13,480 nt of DNA, taken from Pelotomaculum sp. (lineage in GTDB: Bacteria; Bacillota; Desulfotomaculia; Desulfotomaculales; Pelotomaculaceae). Every line of letters starts with the position of its first letter. The first letter of the stretch is position 1. The notes below the pieces were generated by a model. That model ran no database searches. It worked only from the letters and a program-made list of their open reading frames with translations, and was not told the DNA's origin. This document shows positions 5,702 through 12,510 of the stretch, in pieces. The translations under genes were made by a program, and so were the position numbers. The stretch is from NCBI GenBank assembly GCA_003489345.1, contig DNIT01000134.1, forward strand, positions 11,158 through 24,637. Direction: 5' to 3'.

Positions 5702-5844
5702 ACCATACTCCTTTATTTTGCCGTTCTATGCTGACTCTTTCGTGTATACTTTCACCATTTTACCATGAACCTACTAACATCATACATAGCTTGCTGATTT
5801 TTTGAAAAAATAACAGCAGAATAATGTCAGGGAGGTAACCTAAA
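5702..5844. other. Divergent intergenic region hslO / sulfite reductase-like gene
   Basis: It must contain promoters for both directions but no strong -35/-10 pair stands out. The clearest structure is an imperfect dyad at 5793-5817 with GCTG/CAGC ends around a T6 / A6 core, about 15 bp before the ribosome-binding site GGGAGG (5830-5835). It could be an operator or a leader hairpin. Confidence 0.35.
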
Positions 5845-6579
5845 GTGGCAGAAAATCAGGAAATGTCAAATAAGCTTGACGAAAGGTTTCAGCATAGCGC
5901 GCCCAGGCGGGATCTTATGGAAAAAGGGGCTATTCTGCAGCGGGACGGCTCCTACGCCATCGCTCCCCATATCCCCGGGGGGGTAATCACCGACCCCGAA
6001 TTGTTGATTAAAATCGCCAACGTAGCAAAAAAATATAACTGCCCGGCCTTAAAAGTCACGTCTTCCCAGAGAATAGCCATCGTTGGACTAAAAGAGGAAG
6101 ACATAGATGCAGCCTGGCAGGACCTGGGTATTGTCCCGGGAGCCGCCATCGGGCTTTGCGTCCGCAGCGTCAAGTTCTGCCCCGGGACCACCTTCTGCAA
6201 GCGGGGTCAGCAGGACTCGGTAGGTCTCGGCAGCGAGATTGACAACCGCTACCACGGCATGACCCTGCCCTCCAAGTTCAAAATCAGTGTGAGCGGCTGC
6301 CCCAACAAATGCATGGACTCCATGGTGATTGACTTTGGGGTGGTGGGTATGCCCAAGGGCTTTACCATTTATGTAGGGGGAAACGGCGGACTCGACCCGC
6401 GCTTTGGCCAAAAGCTGATTGAGAGCCAAACCAGCCAGCAGGTGCTGGCCTTACTTGACCGCACGATTGATGTCTATAAGAAAGAAGCCCGCACCAACGA
6501 GCGCCTGGGCCGGTTTATCGACCGAATCGGCTTTGACCGTTTCCGCGAAAAAGTTTTAGAAGAATCGCTGGTCCATTAA
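5845..6579 (+). CDS. Small siroheme/4Fe-4S sulfite (nitrite) reductase-like protein
   Basis: A 244-residue single-unit member of the nitrite/sulfite reductase hemoprotein family, starting at GTG 5845 with GGGAGG nine bases upstream. Residues ~25-90 correspond to the ferredoxin-like half-domain (CPALKVTSSQRIAIVGL). Residues ~95-235 are the siroheme/4Fe-4S part with CPGTTFC (C112, C118) and SGCPNKC (C152, C156), the C-x5-C / C-x3-C pattern whose last Cys bridges cluster and siroheme. Length and build resemble the ~27 kDa assimilatory-type sulfite reductase of sulfate reducers and the short Dsr-like proteins of anaerobes, about half of a normal assimilatory enzyme; it lacks an added ferredoxin or flavin domain. 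Sulfite as substrate is likely but nitrite or another role is possible. It is monocistronic, ending at a strong hairpin. Confidence 0.85.
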   Translation: MAENQEMSNKLDERFQHSAPRRDLMEKGAILQRDGSYAIAPHIPGGVITDPELLIKIANVAKKYNCPALKVTSSQRIAIVGLKEEDIDAAWQDLGIVPGAAIGLCVRSVKFCPGTTFCKRGQQDSVGLGSEIDNRYHGMTLPSKFKISVSGCPNKCMDSMVIDFGVVGMPKGFTIYVGGNGGLDPRFGQKLIESQTSQQVLALLDRTIDVYKKEARTNERLGRFIDRIGFDRFREKVLEESLVH

Positions 6580-6583
6580 AAGC

Positions 6584-6618
6584 AAAAAACCCGCAGGTTT
6601 GACCTGCGGGTCTATTTA
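6584..6618. terminator. Bidirectional terminator between the sulfite reductase-like gene and the UspA gene
   Basis: A perfect 10-bp stem ACCCGCAGGT (6589-6598) / ACCTGCGGGT (6602-6611) has a 3-nt loop. On the minus strand it is followed by five to six T (6584-6589), making a strong terminator for the UspA gene; on the plus strand the tail CTATTTATA is weaker but sits only 9 bases after the upstream stop codon. Confidence 0.9.
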
Positions 6619-6633
6619 TACCGGCTTATTCCG

Positions 6634-7080
6634 TTAGTTCTTGGTCACCAGGACCATGCACTTGGCGTGGTGAATGACGTAATTGGATACGCTGCCCAGG
6701 AATAACCTGTCCAGGACGCCCCGGTTATTAGAGCCTATAGCGATCAGATCAGCCTTAATCTCTTCGGCGTACCAAACCAAGGTTTTGCCGGGATTTCCTT
6801 CCAAAACCTTGGTAGTCACGGCAAGCCCTTCCTCCTTTACCCTGATGGCAGCCTGTTCCTGTAGCTTTTCAAAATACAGACGGGTATTATCGTAAAAGAA
6901 CTTGGTAATCGAGATATTATCAGGAGGCAGCATATCGGGAGAAGATATATAGAGAGGTATATCCAATACTGATACAATAAAGATTTCCGCTTTGTTATTT
7001 CTGGCCATCTCAATTGCAGTTTCAAGAGCTTTTTGTGAAAGTGCACCGTCGTCATAACCGACCAATATCCTTTGAATCAT
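6634..7080 (-). CDS. Universal stress protein, UspA family
   Basis: A 148-residue single-domain Usp starting at ATG 7080, with AGGAGG eight bases upstream (a TTG at 7086 would sit against the ribosome-binding site). Family marks are the N-terminal strand and loop MIQRILVGYDDGALSQKALETA and the C-terminal IAIGSNNRGVLDRLFLGSVS. ATP-binding Usps carry G-x2-G-x9-G-[ST]; here the second glycine is Asn119 (G116-S-N-N, then nine residues, then GS at 129-130), so nucleotide binding may be altered. Members are cytosolic dimers linked to stress, but the specific role cannot be predicted. It converges with the sulfite reductase-like gene at a shared terminator. Confidence 0.92.
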   Translation of the reverse strand: MIQRILVGYDDGALSQKALETAIEMARNNKAEIFIVSVLDIPLYISSPDMLPPDNISITKFFYDNTRLYFEKLQEQAAIRVKEEGLAVTTKVLEGNPGKTLVWYAEEIKADLIAIGSNNRGVLDRLFLGSVSNYVIHHAKCMVLVTKN

Positions 7081-7128
7081 AAGCAATGCCTCCTTTGAGA
7101 TAGCTGCTGGTTAACTATTATCTAAGCA

Positions 7129-7166
7129 AAGAAGGAATTCCGCTTATTTAAGGGACATTCCTTCTT
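7129..7166 (-). terminator. Putative terminator of idi
   Basis: AAGAAGGAAT (7129-7138) and ATTCCTTCTT (7157-7166) form a perfect 10-bp stem with an 18-nt loop, about 70 bases after the idi stop codon. On the minus strand the tail is only TTTGCTT, so strength is doubtful. It might instead belong to the leader of the UspA gene, which starts 48 bases further on. Confidence 0.4.
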
Positions 7167-7238
7167 TTAAAGTTAAAATATTTTTTGATTTTCGAAGCTG
7201 ATTCATCGGATATAGCGGTTAGAAGTCAACCCATGTTT

Positions 7239-7841
7239 TCAATAAGTTGCGGCTTTTACAGGCGGCAGAACGAAATCAAGGCTCTCATCAACCTGCACGT
7301 CAAATTGCCACTTGTCTATAAATTGACCTTTTATATTTTTATCAAGAAGTTTTCCCAGAGCAATTTTGAACCATGGCGTATATATTGCCGGATTTTTTTT
7401 AATATCTTCCTTTAAAATATCCTCTGAAATCCACTTGTAATCAGCTACCTCTGTTAAATTTATTTTTGGCGTACCATCCCATTTCCCCAAAAAAATGTGA
7501 TCATATTCCTCTTCCGTCAAACCGTTATCAAAACGGGCTTTATAAATAAATGCAAAAGATTTCACCATCTCAGTATCAAAGCCCATCTCTTCCTGAAGTC
7601 TTCTATGCGCAGCTTTCTCCAGGGATTCACTTGGCCGCGGATGACTACAGCAAGTATTCGCCCACATCCCCGGACAATGATATTTATTCTCAGCACGTTG
7701 CTGAATTAACAATTTACCCTTTGCGTTGAAAATAAAGATTGAAAACGCCCGGTGCAGCTTCGGGTTCTTATGCGCATCCATTTTCTCGGCGGTTCCAACC
7801 GAATTATCATTTTCATCTACCAGGATAACATATTCTTTCAT
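7239..7841 (-). CDS. idi: Isopentenyl-diphosphate delta-isomerase, type I
   Basis: A 200-residue Nudix-fold enzyme that interconverts IPP and DMAPP in isoprenoid synthesis. ATG 7841 is chosen because GGAGG lies eight bases upstream; an in-frame ATG at 7907 would add 22 AT-rich residues lacking family character. The hallmarks are present: LHRAFSIFIF (metal-ligand His30), NTCCSHP with catalytic Cys65 and His67, the Nudix-like helix AAHRRLQEEMGF, and TEEEYDHIF, whose Glu110 and Glu112 match the E. coli metal and catalytic glutamates. After the usual end near residue 165 there is a ~35-residue tail (DKWQFDVQVDESLDF region). The gene is clearly more AT-rich than its neighbours, and type I enzymes are uncommon in Firmicutes, so acquisition by transfer is possible. 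Confidence 0.92.
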   Translation of the reverse strand: MKEYVILVDENDNSVGTAEKMDAHKNPKLHRAFSIFIFNAKGKLLIQQRAENKYHCPGMWANTCCSHPRPSESLEKAAHRRLQEEMGFDTEMVKSFAFIYKARFDNGLTEEEYDHIFLGKWDGTPKINLTEVADYKWISEDILKEDIKKNPAIYTPWFKIALGKLLDKNIKGQFIDKWQFDVQVDESLDFVLPPVKAATY

Positions 7842-8236
7842 CAGTCCCACCTCCAGATACAATAGATTATACCTGAATCCGTACTGCTTTGAAATACTGA
7901 TATTCATATAACATTATATGGCATATTAATAATAAGTATGCAAATAAAGCAATTTGTGTCGCATGATGAATCTCAACCTATTATTTTAGGTTATTTTACT
8001 ATCAAAATATGAAAAAATGAAATACTTGTTTTTAATTATTCTAATTGGTTATGCTTATTAGTACAGATCACTAGCATTGCATAAAAACCGGCGGGGCTTG
8101 TAAACAGAAATATTAAAGTACGCTTCCCGTAAAATGTAGACGCTCTGGGCTTCGACTTATCTAAATGATTGCTCTGTTTCTTCCTCCGGCTTCACTGCCC
8201 GGGTGCAGGTCGCAGACAATGCTTGGAAACCTCTTT
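7842..8236. other. AT-rich intergenic region upstream of idi and downstream of the ROK gene
   Basis: No gene is supported. For idi (minus) a -10-like TATAAT lies at 7913-7918 without a good -35 box. A small hairpin AACCTA (7975-7980)/TAGGTT (7987-7992) is present. The first ~80 bases after the ROK stop (8160-8236) are GC-richer and non-coding as far as can be seen; no intrinsic terminator for the ROK/sulfate unit was found there. Confidence 0.5.
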
Positions 8237-9469
8237 TCATATAGAGGACTGTAAGGGACGTTTTCCTTGCGGATATGTTTCCGATAGACTAAAACAACGC
8301 TCCACGACCAGCGCCGCCGAACCGACGGAAATCGCATTCTCCACAAAATTCCCCCCTCTGCTGAAAGCCAGATGAGTTCCCTTATGTCCGTAGCTTTTCT
8401 TCAGCGCGGTCTCGACGCATTCTTCATAAAAAAGCTTGGAACTATAAATGAGCGGCCCGCTCAAAACGACAATCCTGGGATTTAACAGCTGGATGAAATT
8501 GGCCAGCCCCGTCCCCATCAGCATGGCGGCTTTCTGCATGACTTGCCGGGCCAGAGGGTCGTTTTCCTCGGCAGCCTGACATATATCCAGGTAGGATATC
8601 TGCCCGGCCGGTTTTTTGATCCGGCTGGTTTTCCCTTTTTTTAAGGCTGTGATGAATTCTTCCCGGATGGAATGGATGGACGCGTAGCGCTCGATACAGC
8701 CATGGTTCCCGCACCGGCAGGCCTTGCCGTTGACATCAATAACCATATGGGCGAAGGTATCTTCCGCATCGTTGACCGTTCTGACAACGGCGCCTGAGGA
8801 GATTACTCCCGTCCGGATGCCGACTCCGCAATTGAGGTACATCACGTTCCGGACCCCTTTGCCGATCCCGTAGTGGGTCTCGGCGAGCACCGCTGCATTG
8901 GCTCCGTTGTCGATCATCACCGGCAGCCCCGTTTTTTCCTCAAAGATGGCTTTTAAGGGGATATTCTCCCAACCCCCGGCTGCAAAATTTTCAGGATTCA
9001 GGATAATCCCGTTCCGTCTGTCCAGGGGCCCTACCGTACCGATGCCGATGCCCAGGACACTGCCGCCTCTTGTTGCTTGCAGCGCTGTCCTGAGCCAGTC
9101 CTGGATGCGCTGCAAGGTTGTCTCCGGGCTTGAAGCCTGATTCATGTCAAAGCGGTACTTGGCGAGCGTTTCCATTTTTAAATTGGTCAGGACGATCTGG
9201 GTATAGAGCCTGGAAATATCGATACCGACGACATAATATTTTTGGGGATTGACATCGTAGACAACCGGCTTCCGGCCTCCGCTCGATTCGCCGACCATGG
9301 CCCGGATAATGAACCCGGATTCCTCCAGGGGCAGCATCATCCGGTTCAGGGTCGTGCGCTTCAGTCCCGAAAGCCTGGCCAACTGCTCTTTGGTCATGGC
9401 CCCTTTGCGCAGGAACAGACCGAATATTCTTTTAGATTCCATACCAAGACCGTCTTGGGTATTTGTCAT
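8237..9469 (-). CDS. ROK-family (NagC/XylR-type) transcriptional regulator
   Basis: A 410-residue regulator starting at ATG 9469, seven bases after AAAGGA; the ATG at 9475 would abut the site. Residues ~10-70 are a winged helix-turn-helix (MTKEQLARLSGLKRTTLNRM, then SSGGRKPVVYDVNP, the usual linker to the ROK domain). The ROK domain follows with GIGIGTVGPLDRRNG, DNGANAAVLAE and the complete zinc motif: His241 in AHM and C251-x-C253-G-x2-G-C258-x-E. The phosphate-binding DxGxT loop of ROK kinases is degenerate (GIDISRLYTQ), as expected for a regulator. ROK repressors usually answer to sugars or sugar phosphates; here the gene sits 71 bp after cysA, same strand, without a terminator between, so control of sulfur uptake is a reasonable but untested idea. 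Confidence 0.93.
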   Translation of the reverse strand: MTNTQDGLGMESKRIFGLFLRKGAMTKEQLARLSGLKRTTLNRMMLPLEESGFIIRAMVGESSGGRKPVVYDVNPQKYYVVGIDISRLYTQIVLTNLKMETLAKYRFDMNQASSPETTLQRIQDWLRTALQATRGGSVLGIGIGTVGPLDRRNGIILNPENFAAGGWENIPLKAIFEEKTGLPVMIDNGANAAVLAETHYGIGKGVRNVMYLNCGVGIRTGVISSGAVVRTVNDAEDTFAHMVIDVNGKACRCGNHGCIERYASIHSIREEFITALKKGKTSRIKKPAGQISYLDICQAAEENDPLARQVMQKAAMLMGTGLANFIQLLNPRIVVLSGPLIYSSKLFYEECVETALKKSYGHKGTHLAFSRGGNFVENAISVGSAALVVERCFSLSETYPQGKRPLQSSI

Positions 9470-9540
9470 CAACATTTCCTTTCCCTCTTCTCCAGAGGCT
9501 TTTAACCATAATAGGCAGAAGCGCCGAAAAAAAATTGTTC

Positions 9541-10614
9541 TTAAATTACAAAGTCCTCGGGCGTGAACACTCTGAAATCCCTGGGTTTGAGATAGACCTG
9601 CTGTTTTTCCTTAAGCGCCAGCTTTTTGTAAATCTCTTTGCTGATTTCCGCTTCAATGTAATCCCCATTATCCAAGCGTTTAAGCTCAAGGTTAACGATA
9701 GGTCCAACAGCCCGGATAAAAAGAATCTCCGCAGCGATAAATTCTTTTCCTTCTTCCTGGACGCTGATCTCGATGTCGTGGGGCCGGATCAGGCTGACGA
9801 TTTCCTGATTCCTGCTTTTAGCATGCTCCGGCACATCGAGCGTCAGCGGACCGAGTTCCACTTTCCCGTCGTGGACCCTGCCGTGAAACAGGTTGACATT
9901 ACCCAGAAAATGATAGACAAAAGGGTTGACCGGATTGTCGTAGACCGCTTCCGGGGTCCCGATCTGTTCAATTTTGCCCTGGTTGAGGATGACGATCCTG
10001 TCGGCCACATCCAGCGCCTCTTCCTGATCATGGGTTACAAAAACACTGGTGATCGGGTACTCGTCATGCAGCTTTCTCAGCCAGCGGCGGAGTTCTTTGC
10101 GCACCTTGGCGTCCAAAGCCCCGAAAGGTTCATCCAACAGCAAGACCTTCGGCTCCACCGCCAGAGCCCTGGCGAGCGCAATCCGCTGGCGCTGGCCGCC
10201 GGAAAGCTGGGCGGGATAGCGGTTGGCGAGCTCCTCCATTTTTACCAGGGCCAACAGTTCCTGCACCTTTTGCCGGATCGCTTCTTTCCCCGGCCTGAAC
10301 CTGGAAGGTCTTACTTTCAAGCCAAAGGCGACGTTGTCAAATACGGTCATATGCTTGAAAAGAGCATAGTGCTGGAAAACGAATCCGACCTTGCGGTTCT
10401 GGGTACTTTTTTCCGTGTTGTCTTCACCGTCAAAGATAATGCTTCCGCTGTCGGCATTCTCCAACCCGGCGATGATTCTTAAAAGCGTTGTTTTCCCGGA
10501 GCCGGACGGCCCCAGGAGCGCAACCAGTTCTCCGGTATTGATCTTCAGATCGATGTCTTTAAGAGCCTGAAAAGACTCAAAGGTCTTCGTGACGTTGGAA
10601 ATTTCAATGCTCAT
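9541..10614 (-). CDS. cysA: Sulfate/thiosulfate ABC transporter ATP-binding protein
   Basis: A 357-residue CysA starting at ATG 10614, seven bases after GGAGG; the longer frame up to 10653 is upstream non-coding. Walker A GPSGSGKT is at 35-42, Q-loop Gln81 in GFVFQHYALFKHMTVFDN, signature LSGGQ at 137-141, Walker B VLLLDE at 157-162, and the switch His195 in VFVTHDQEEA. KELRRWLRKLHDE and the FQHYALF wording are closely like E. coli CysA. The C-terminal ~115 residues form the regulatory extension (IRPHDIEISVQ). It energises import through CysT and CysW; it is the fourth gene after sbp, cysT and cysW, with 52 bp to cysW. Confidence 0.96.
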   Translation of the reverse strand: MSIEISNVTKTFESFQALKDIDLKINTGELVALLGPSGSGKTTLLRIIAGLENADSGSIIFDGEDNTEKSTQNRKVGFVFQHYALFKHMTVFDNVAFGLKVRPSRFRPGKEAIRQKVQELLALVKMEELANRYPAQLSGGQRQRIALARALAVEPKVLLLDEPFGALDAKVRKELRRWLRKLHDEYPITSVFVTHDQEEALDVADRIVILNQGKIEQIGTPEAVYDNPVNPFVYHFLGNVNLFHGRVHDGKVELGPLTLDVPEHAKSRNQEIVSLIRPHDIEISVQEEGKEFIAAEILFIRAVGPIVNLELKRLDNGDYIEAEISKEIYKKLALKEKQQVYLKPRDFRVFTPEDFVI

Positions 10615-10666
10615 GGCAAGTCCTCCAAGCTTGATTGATGGCCGGAACCTCACAGGGAACTTTGCT

Positions 10667-11560
10667 TTATATGCTTGCAGCGTTCTCCTGCTTCTTTATT
10701 TTCCAGTCCGAAACATTTTTGATGATGAGATTAATGACGGCAACGATGGTCAAGAGTGACGCCACTGCAAAGGCAGCAGTGAATTGATATTCGTTGTATA
10801 AAATTTCTACATGGAGGGGAATCGTGTTGGTCAGGCCGCGGATATGCCCCGACACCACGGAAACTGCTCCGAATTCTCCGGCAGCCCTTGCCGCAGTAAG
10901 CATAACGCCGTATAAAAGTGCCCATTTGATATTTGGCAGCGTAATCAGCCAAAAGGTTTTCCAACCGCTGGCCCCTAAAGTAAGCGCTGCTTCCTCCTCA
11001 GCAGTCCCCTGGGCATCCATTAACGGTATCAGTTCTCTGGCCACAAAAGGCAGGGTTACAAATAAGGTAGCCAGGACAATACCGGGAGGCGCAAAGATAA
11101 TCTTGATGCCCCAAGCGTTTAAGAGCGGCGCCAAAACCCCATGGGTCGTACTGAAAAGCAATACAAAAATCAGACCTGCCACAATCGGCGATATGGAGAA
11201 AGGCAAATCAATAAAAGTCGTTAAGAGATTCTTCCCTTTAAACTTGAATTTTGTCACCGCCCAGGCTACCGTAAGACCAAATACCGTATTGATCACTACC
11301 GAAACAGCAACGGCGATCAGGGTCAGCTTCACCGCCTTCAAGGCAATCGGATCCGTGATTGCGGCCAAATACAAACCTGCTCCCTGGGAAAAAGCTTTGA
11401 TAAATACTAAAACAAGCGGAATAATCAGGATCAAGGCAAAAAAGATCAGGGCTAAAGCGATCAAAATGATCTGCACAGCTTTGGGCTCGTGTTTTGTCTT
11501 ATTTTTATTCTGTTTTGTTGTCTTGTATGACGTTGCTATACCTCCGGCTATGACTGCCAC
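10667..11560 (-). CDS. cysW: Sulfate/thiosulfate ABC transporter permease CysW
   Basis: A 297-residue inner-membrane permease, CysW by order and sequence. The N-terminus has an unusual Lys/Asn/Thr-rich hydrophilic stretch (TTKQNKNKTKHEPK) before the first span near IILIALALIFFALILIIPLV. Later marks include IDLPFSISPIVAGL and the EAA loop EEEAALTLGASGWKTFWLI, which contacts CysA, then ARAAGEFGAVSVVSG. The GTG start at 11560 lies only one base after GGAGG, closer than normal. No better in-frame start is seen nearby, so the exact N-terminus is uncertain. The gap to cysT is 36 bp. Confidence 0.94.
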   Translation of the reverse strand: MAVIAGGIATSYKTTKQNKNKTKHEPKAVQIILIALALIFFALILIIPLVLVFIKAFSQGAGLYLAAITDPIALKAVKLTLIAVAVSVVINTVFGLTVAWAVTKFKFKGKNLLTTFIDLPFSISPIVAGLIFVLLFSTTHGVLAPLLNAWGIKIIFAPPGIVLATLFVTLPFVARELIPLMDAQGTAEEEAALTLGASGWKTFWLITLPNIKWALLYGVMLTAARAAGEFGAVSVVSGHIRGLTNTIPLHVEILYNEYQFTAAFAVASLLTIVAVINLIIKNVSDWKIKKQENAASI

Positions 11561-11596
11561 TCCTCCCCTGTTCCGGAATAGAAACTTTTTCCTTCT

Positions 11597-12445
11597 CTAG
11601 CTTTTATCTCTGTTGCTTGCCCACCACTGGGTCAGATTAATAAACAACAGCATGATAAAGGAAATCACCAGCATGACCGCTGCGATCGCTGTAGCGCCTG
11701 CATAGTCATATTGTTCGAGTTTTGTACGGATGAGCAGTGGGGTTATCTCCGTCACCATCGGCATATTGCCTGCAATAAAAACCACGGAGCCGTATTCACC
11801 CAAAGCCCTGGCGAAAGCAAGGGCAAAACCGGTGATGATGGCAGGCAGAAGGGTCGGCAGGATAACTTTATAAAAGGTTTGGAACCTTGTTGCGCCAAGA
11901 CAGGCGGCTGCTTCTTCCATCTCCAGGTCAATGCTTTGTAAAACCGGCTGAACGGTTCTGACGACGAAAGGAAAACTGATGAAAATCAAAGCAATAACGA
12001 TGCCTAAAGGCGTGTAGGCTATTTTGATACCCATTGGAGCGAAAAACTGGCCGATCCAGCCGTTTTCAGCATACAGCGTAGTCAGTGAGATCCCTGCGAC
12101 CGCCGTAGGCAAGGCAAAAGGCAAGTCGATCAGACCGTCGATGAATCTGCGCCCCGGGAAGGTGTATCTTTCCAGGACCCAGGCGAACAGGACGCCAAAG
12201 ACTACATTGACAGCTGCCGCCAGGAAAGAGGCGCCGAAGGATATTTTTAAAGAGGCCAGCACTCTTTCTGAAGATACTGTTTCCCAGAAGGCCTCCAACC
12301 CCATACTGGAACTGCGGAAAAAAACCATAGAAATTGGAATTAAAACCAGCAAGCTGAGGTAAAGCAGGGAGAAACCCATGGTAATCCCAAAGCCGGGTAT
12401 TACACTTTTTTGTTTTATTCTAAGTAACTGACTTGTCAAGCTCAT
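11597..12445 (-). CDS. cysT: Sulfate/thiosulfate ABC transporter permease CysT (CysU)
   Basis: A 282-residue permease with six predicted membrane spans, beginning with a short basic cytosolic N-terminus (LLRIKQKS) and the span MGFSLLYLSLLVLIPISMVF. Family marks are IDLPFALPTAVAGI, the EAA loop EEAAACLGATRFQTFYKVIL and ARALGEYGSVVFIAGN, which are highly typical of CysT. It pairs with CysW to form the channel. ATG 12445 is preceded by GGGGAG four bases away. A long hairpin lies between it and sbp. Confidence 0.95.
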   Translation of the reverse strand: MSLTSQLLRIKQKSVIPGFGITMGFSLLYLSLLVLIPISMVFFRSSSMGLEAFWETVSSERVLASLKISFGASFLAAAVNVVFGVLFAWVLERYTFPGRRFIDGLIDLPFALPTAVAGISLTTLYAENGWIGQFFAPMGIKIAYTPLGIVIALIFISFPFVVRTVQPVLQSIDLEMEEAAACLGATRFQTFYKVILPTLLPAIITGFALAFARALGEYGSVVFIAGNMPMVTEITPLLIRTKLEQYDYAGATAIAAVMLVISFIMLLFINLTQWWASNRDKS

Positions 12446-12458
12446 GAATCTCCCCGTG

Positions 12459-12490
12459 CCGGTCAGAAAAGGCGTTCCTTTCCTGACCGG
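12459..12490 (-). other. 14-bp intercistronic hairpin between sbp and cysT
   Basis: CCGGTCAGAAAAGG (12459-12472) and CCTTTCCTGACCGG (12477-12490) pair along 14 positions with one G-T and a 4-nt loop. No T-tract follows in the direction of transcription, so it is better read as an mRNA-protecting or processing hairpin that would favour a high level of binding protein, than as a terminator. Confidence 0.65.
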
Positions 12491-12510
12491 TAAACTTAAG
12501 ATACTTATAC

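Noticed and set aside
7185..7415. Plus-strand frame of 76 codons over the 3' end of idi
   Set aside because: Antisense shadow in AT-rich DNA; no ribosome-binding site.
8161..8346. Minus-strand frame of 61 codons past the ROK stop
   Set aside because: It mostly overlaps the ROK 3' end in another frame; no start signal, and no sign that the ROK gene is frameshifted.
9463..10482. Plus-strand open frame of 339 codons opposite cysA
   Set aside because: It is the antisense shadow of cysA, whose Walker, signature and switch motifs are complete; no ribosome-binding site and no recognisable family.
10794..11600. Plus-strand open frame of 268 codons opposite cysW
   Set aside because: Antisense shadow of a clear permease gene; the composition follows from the reverse complement of hydrophobic codons.
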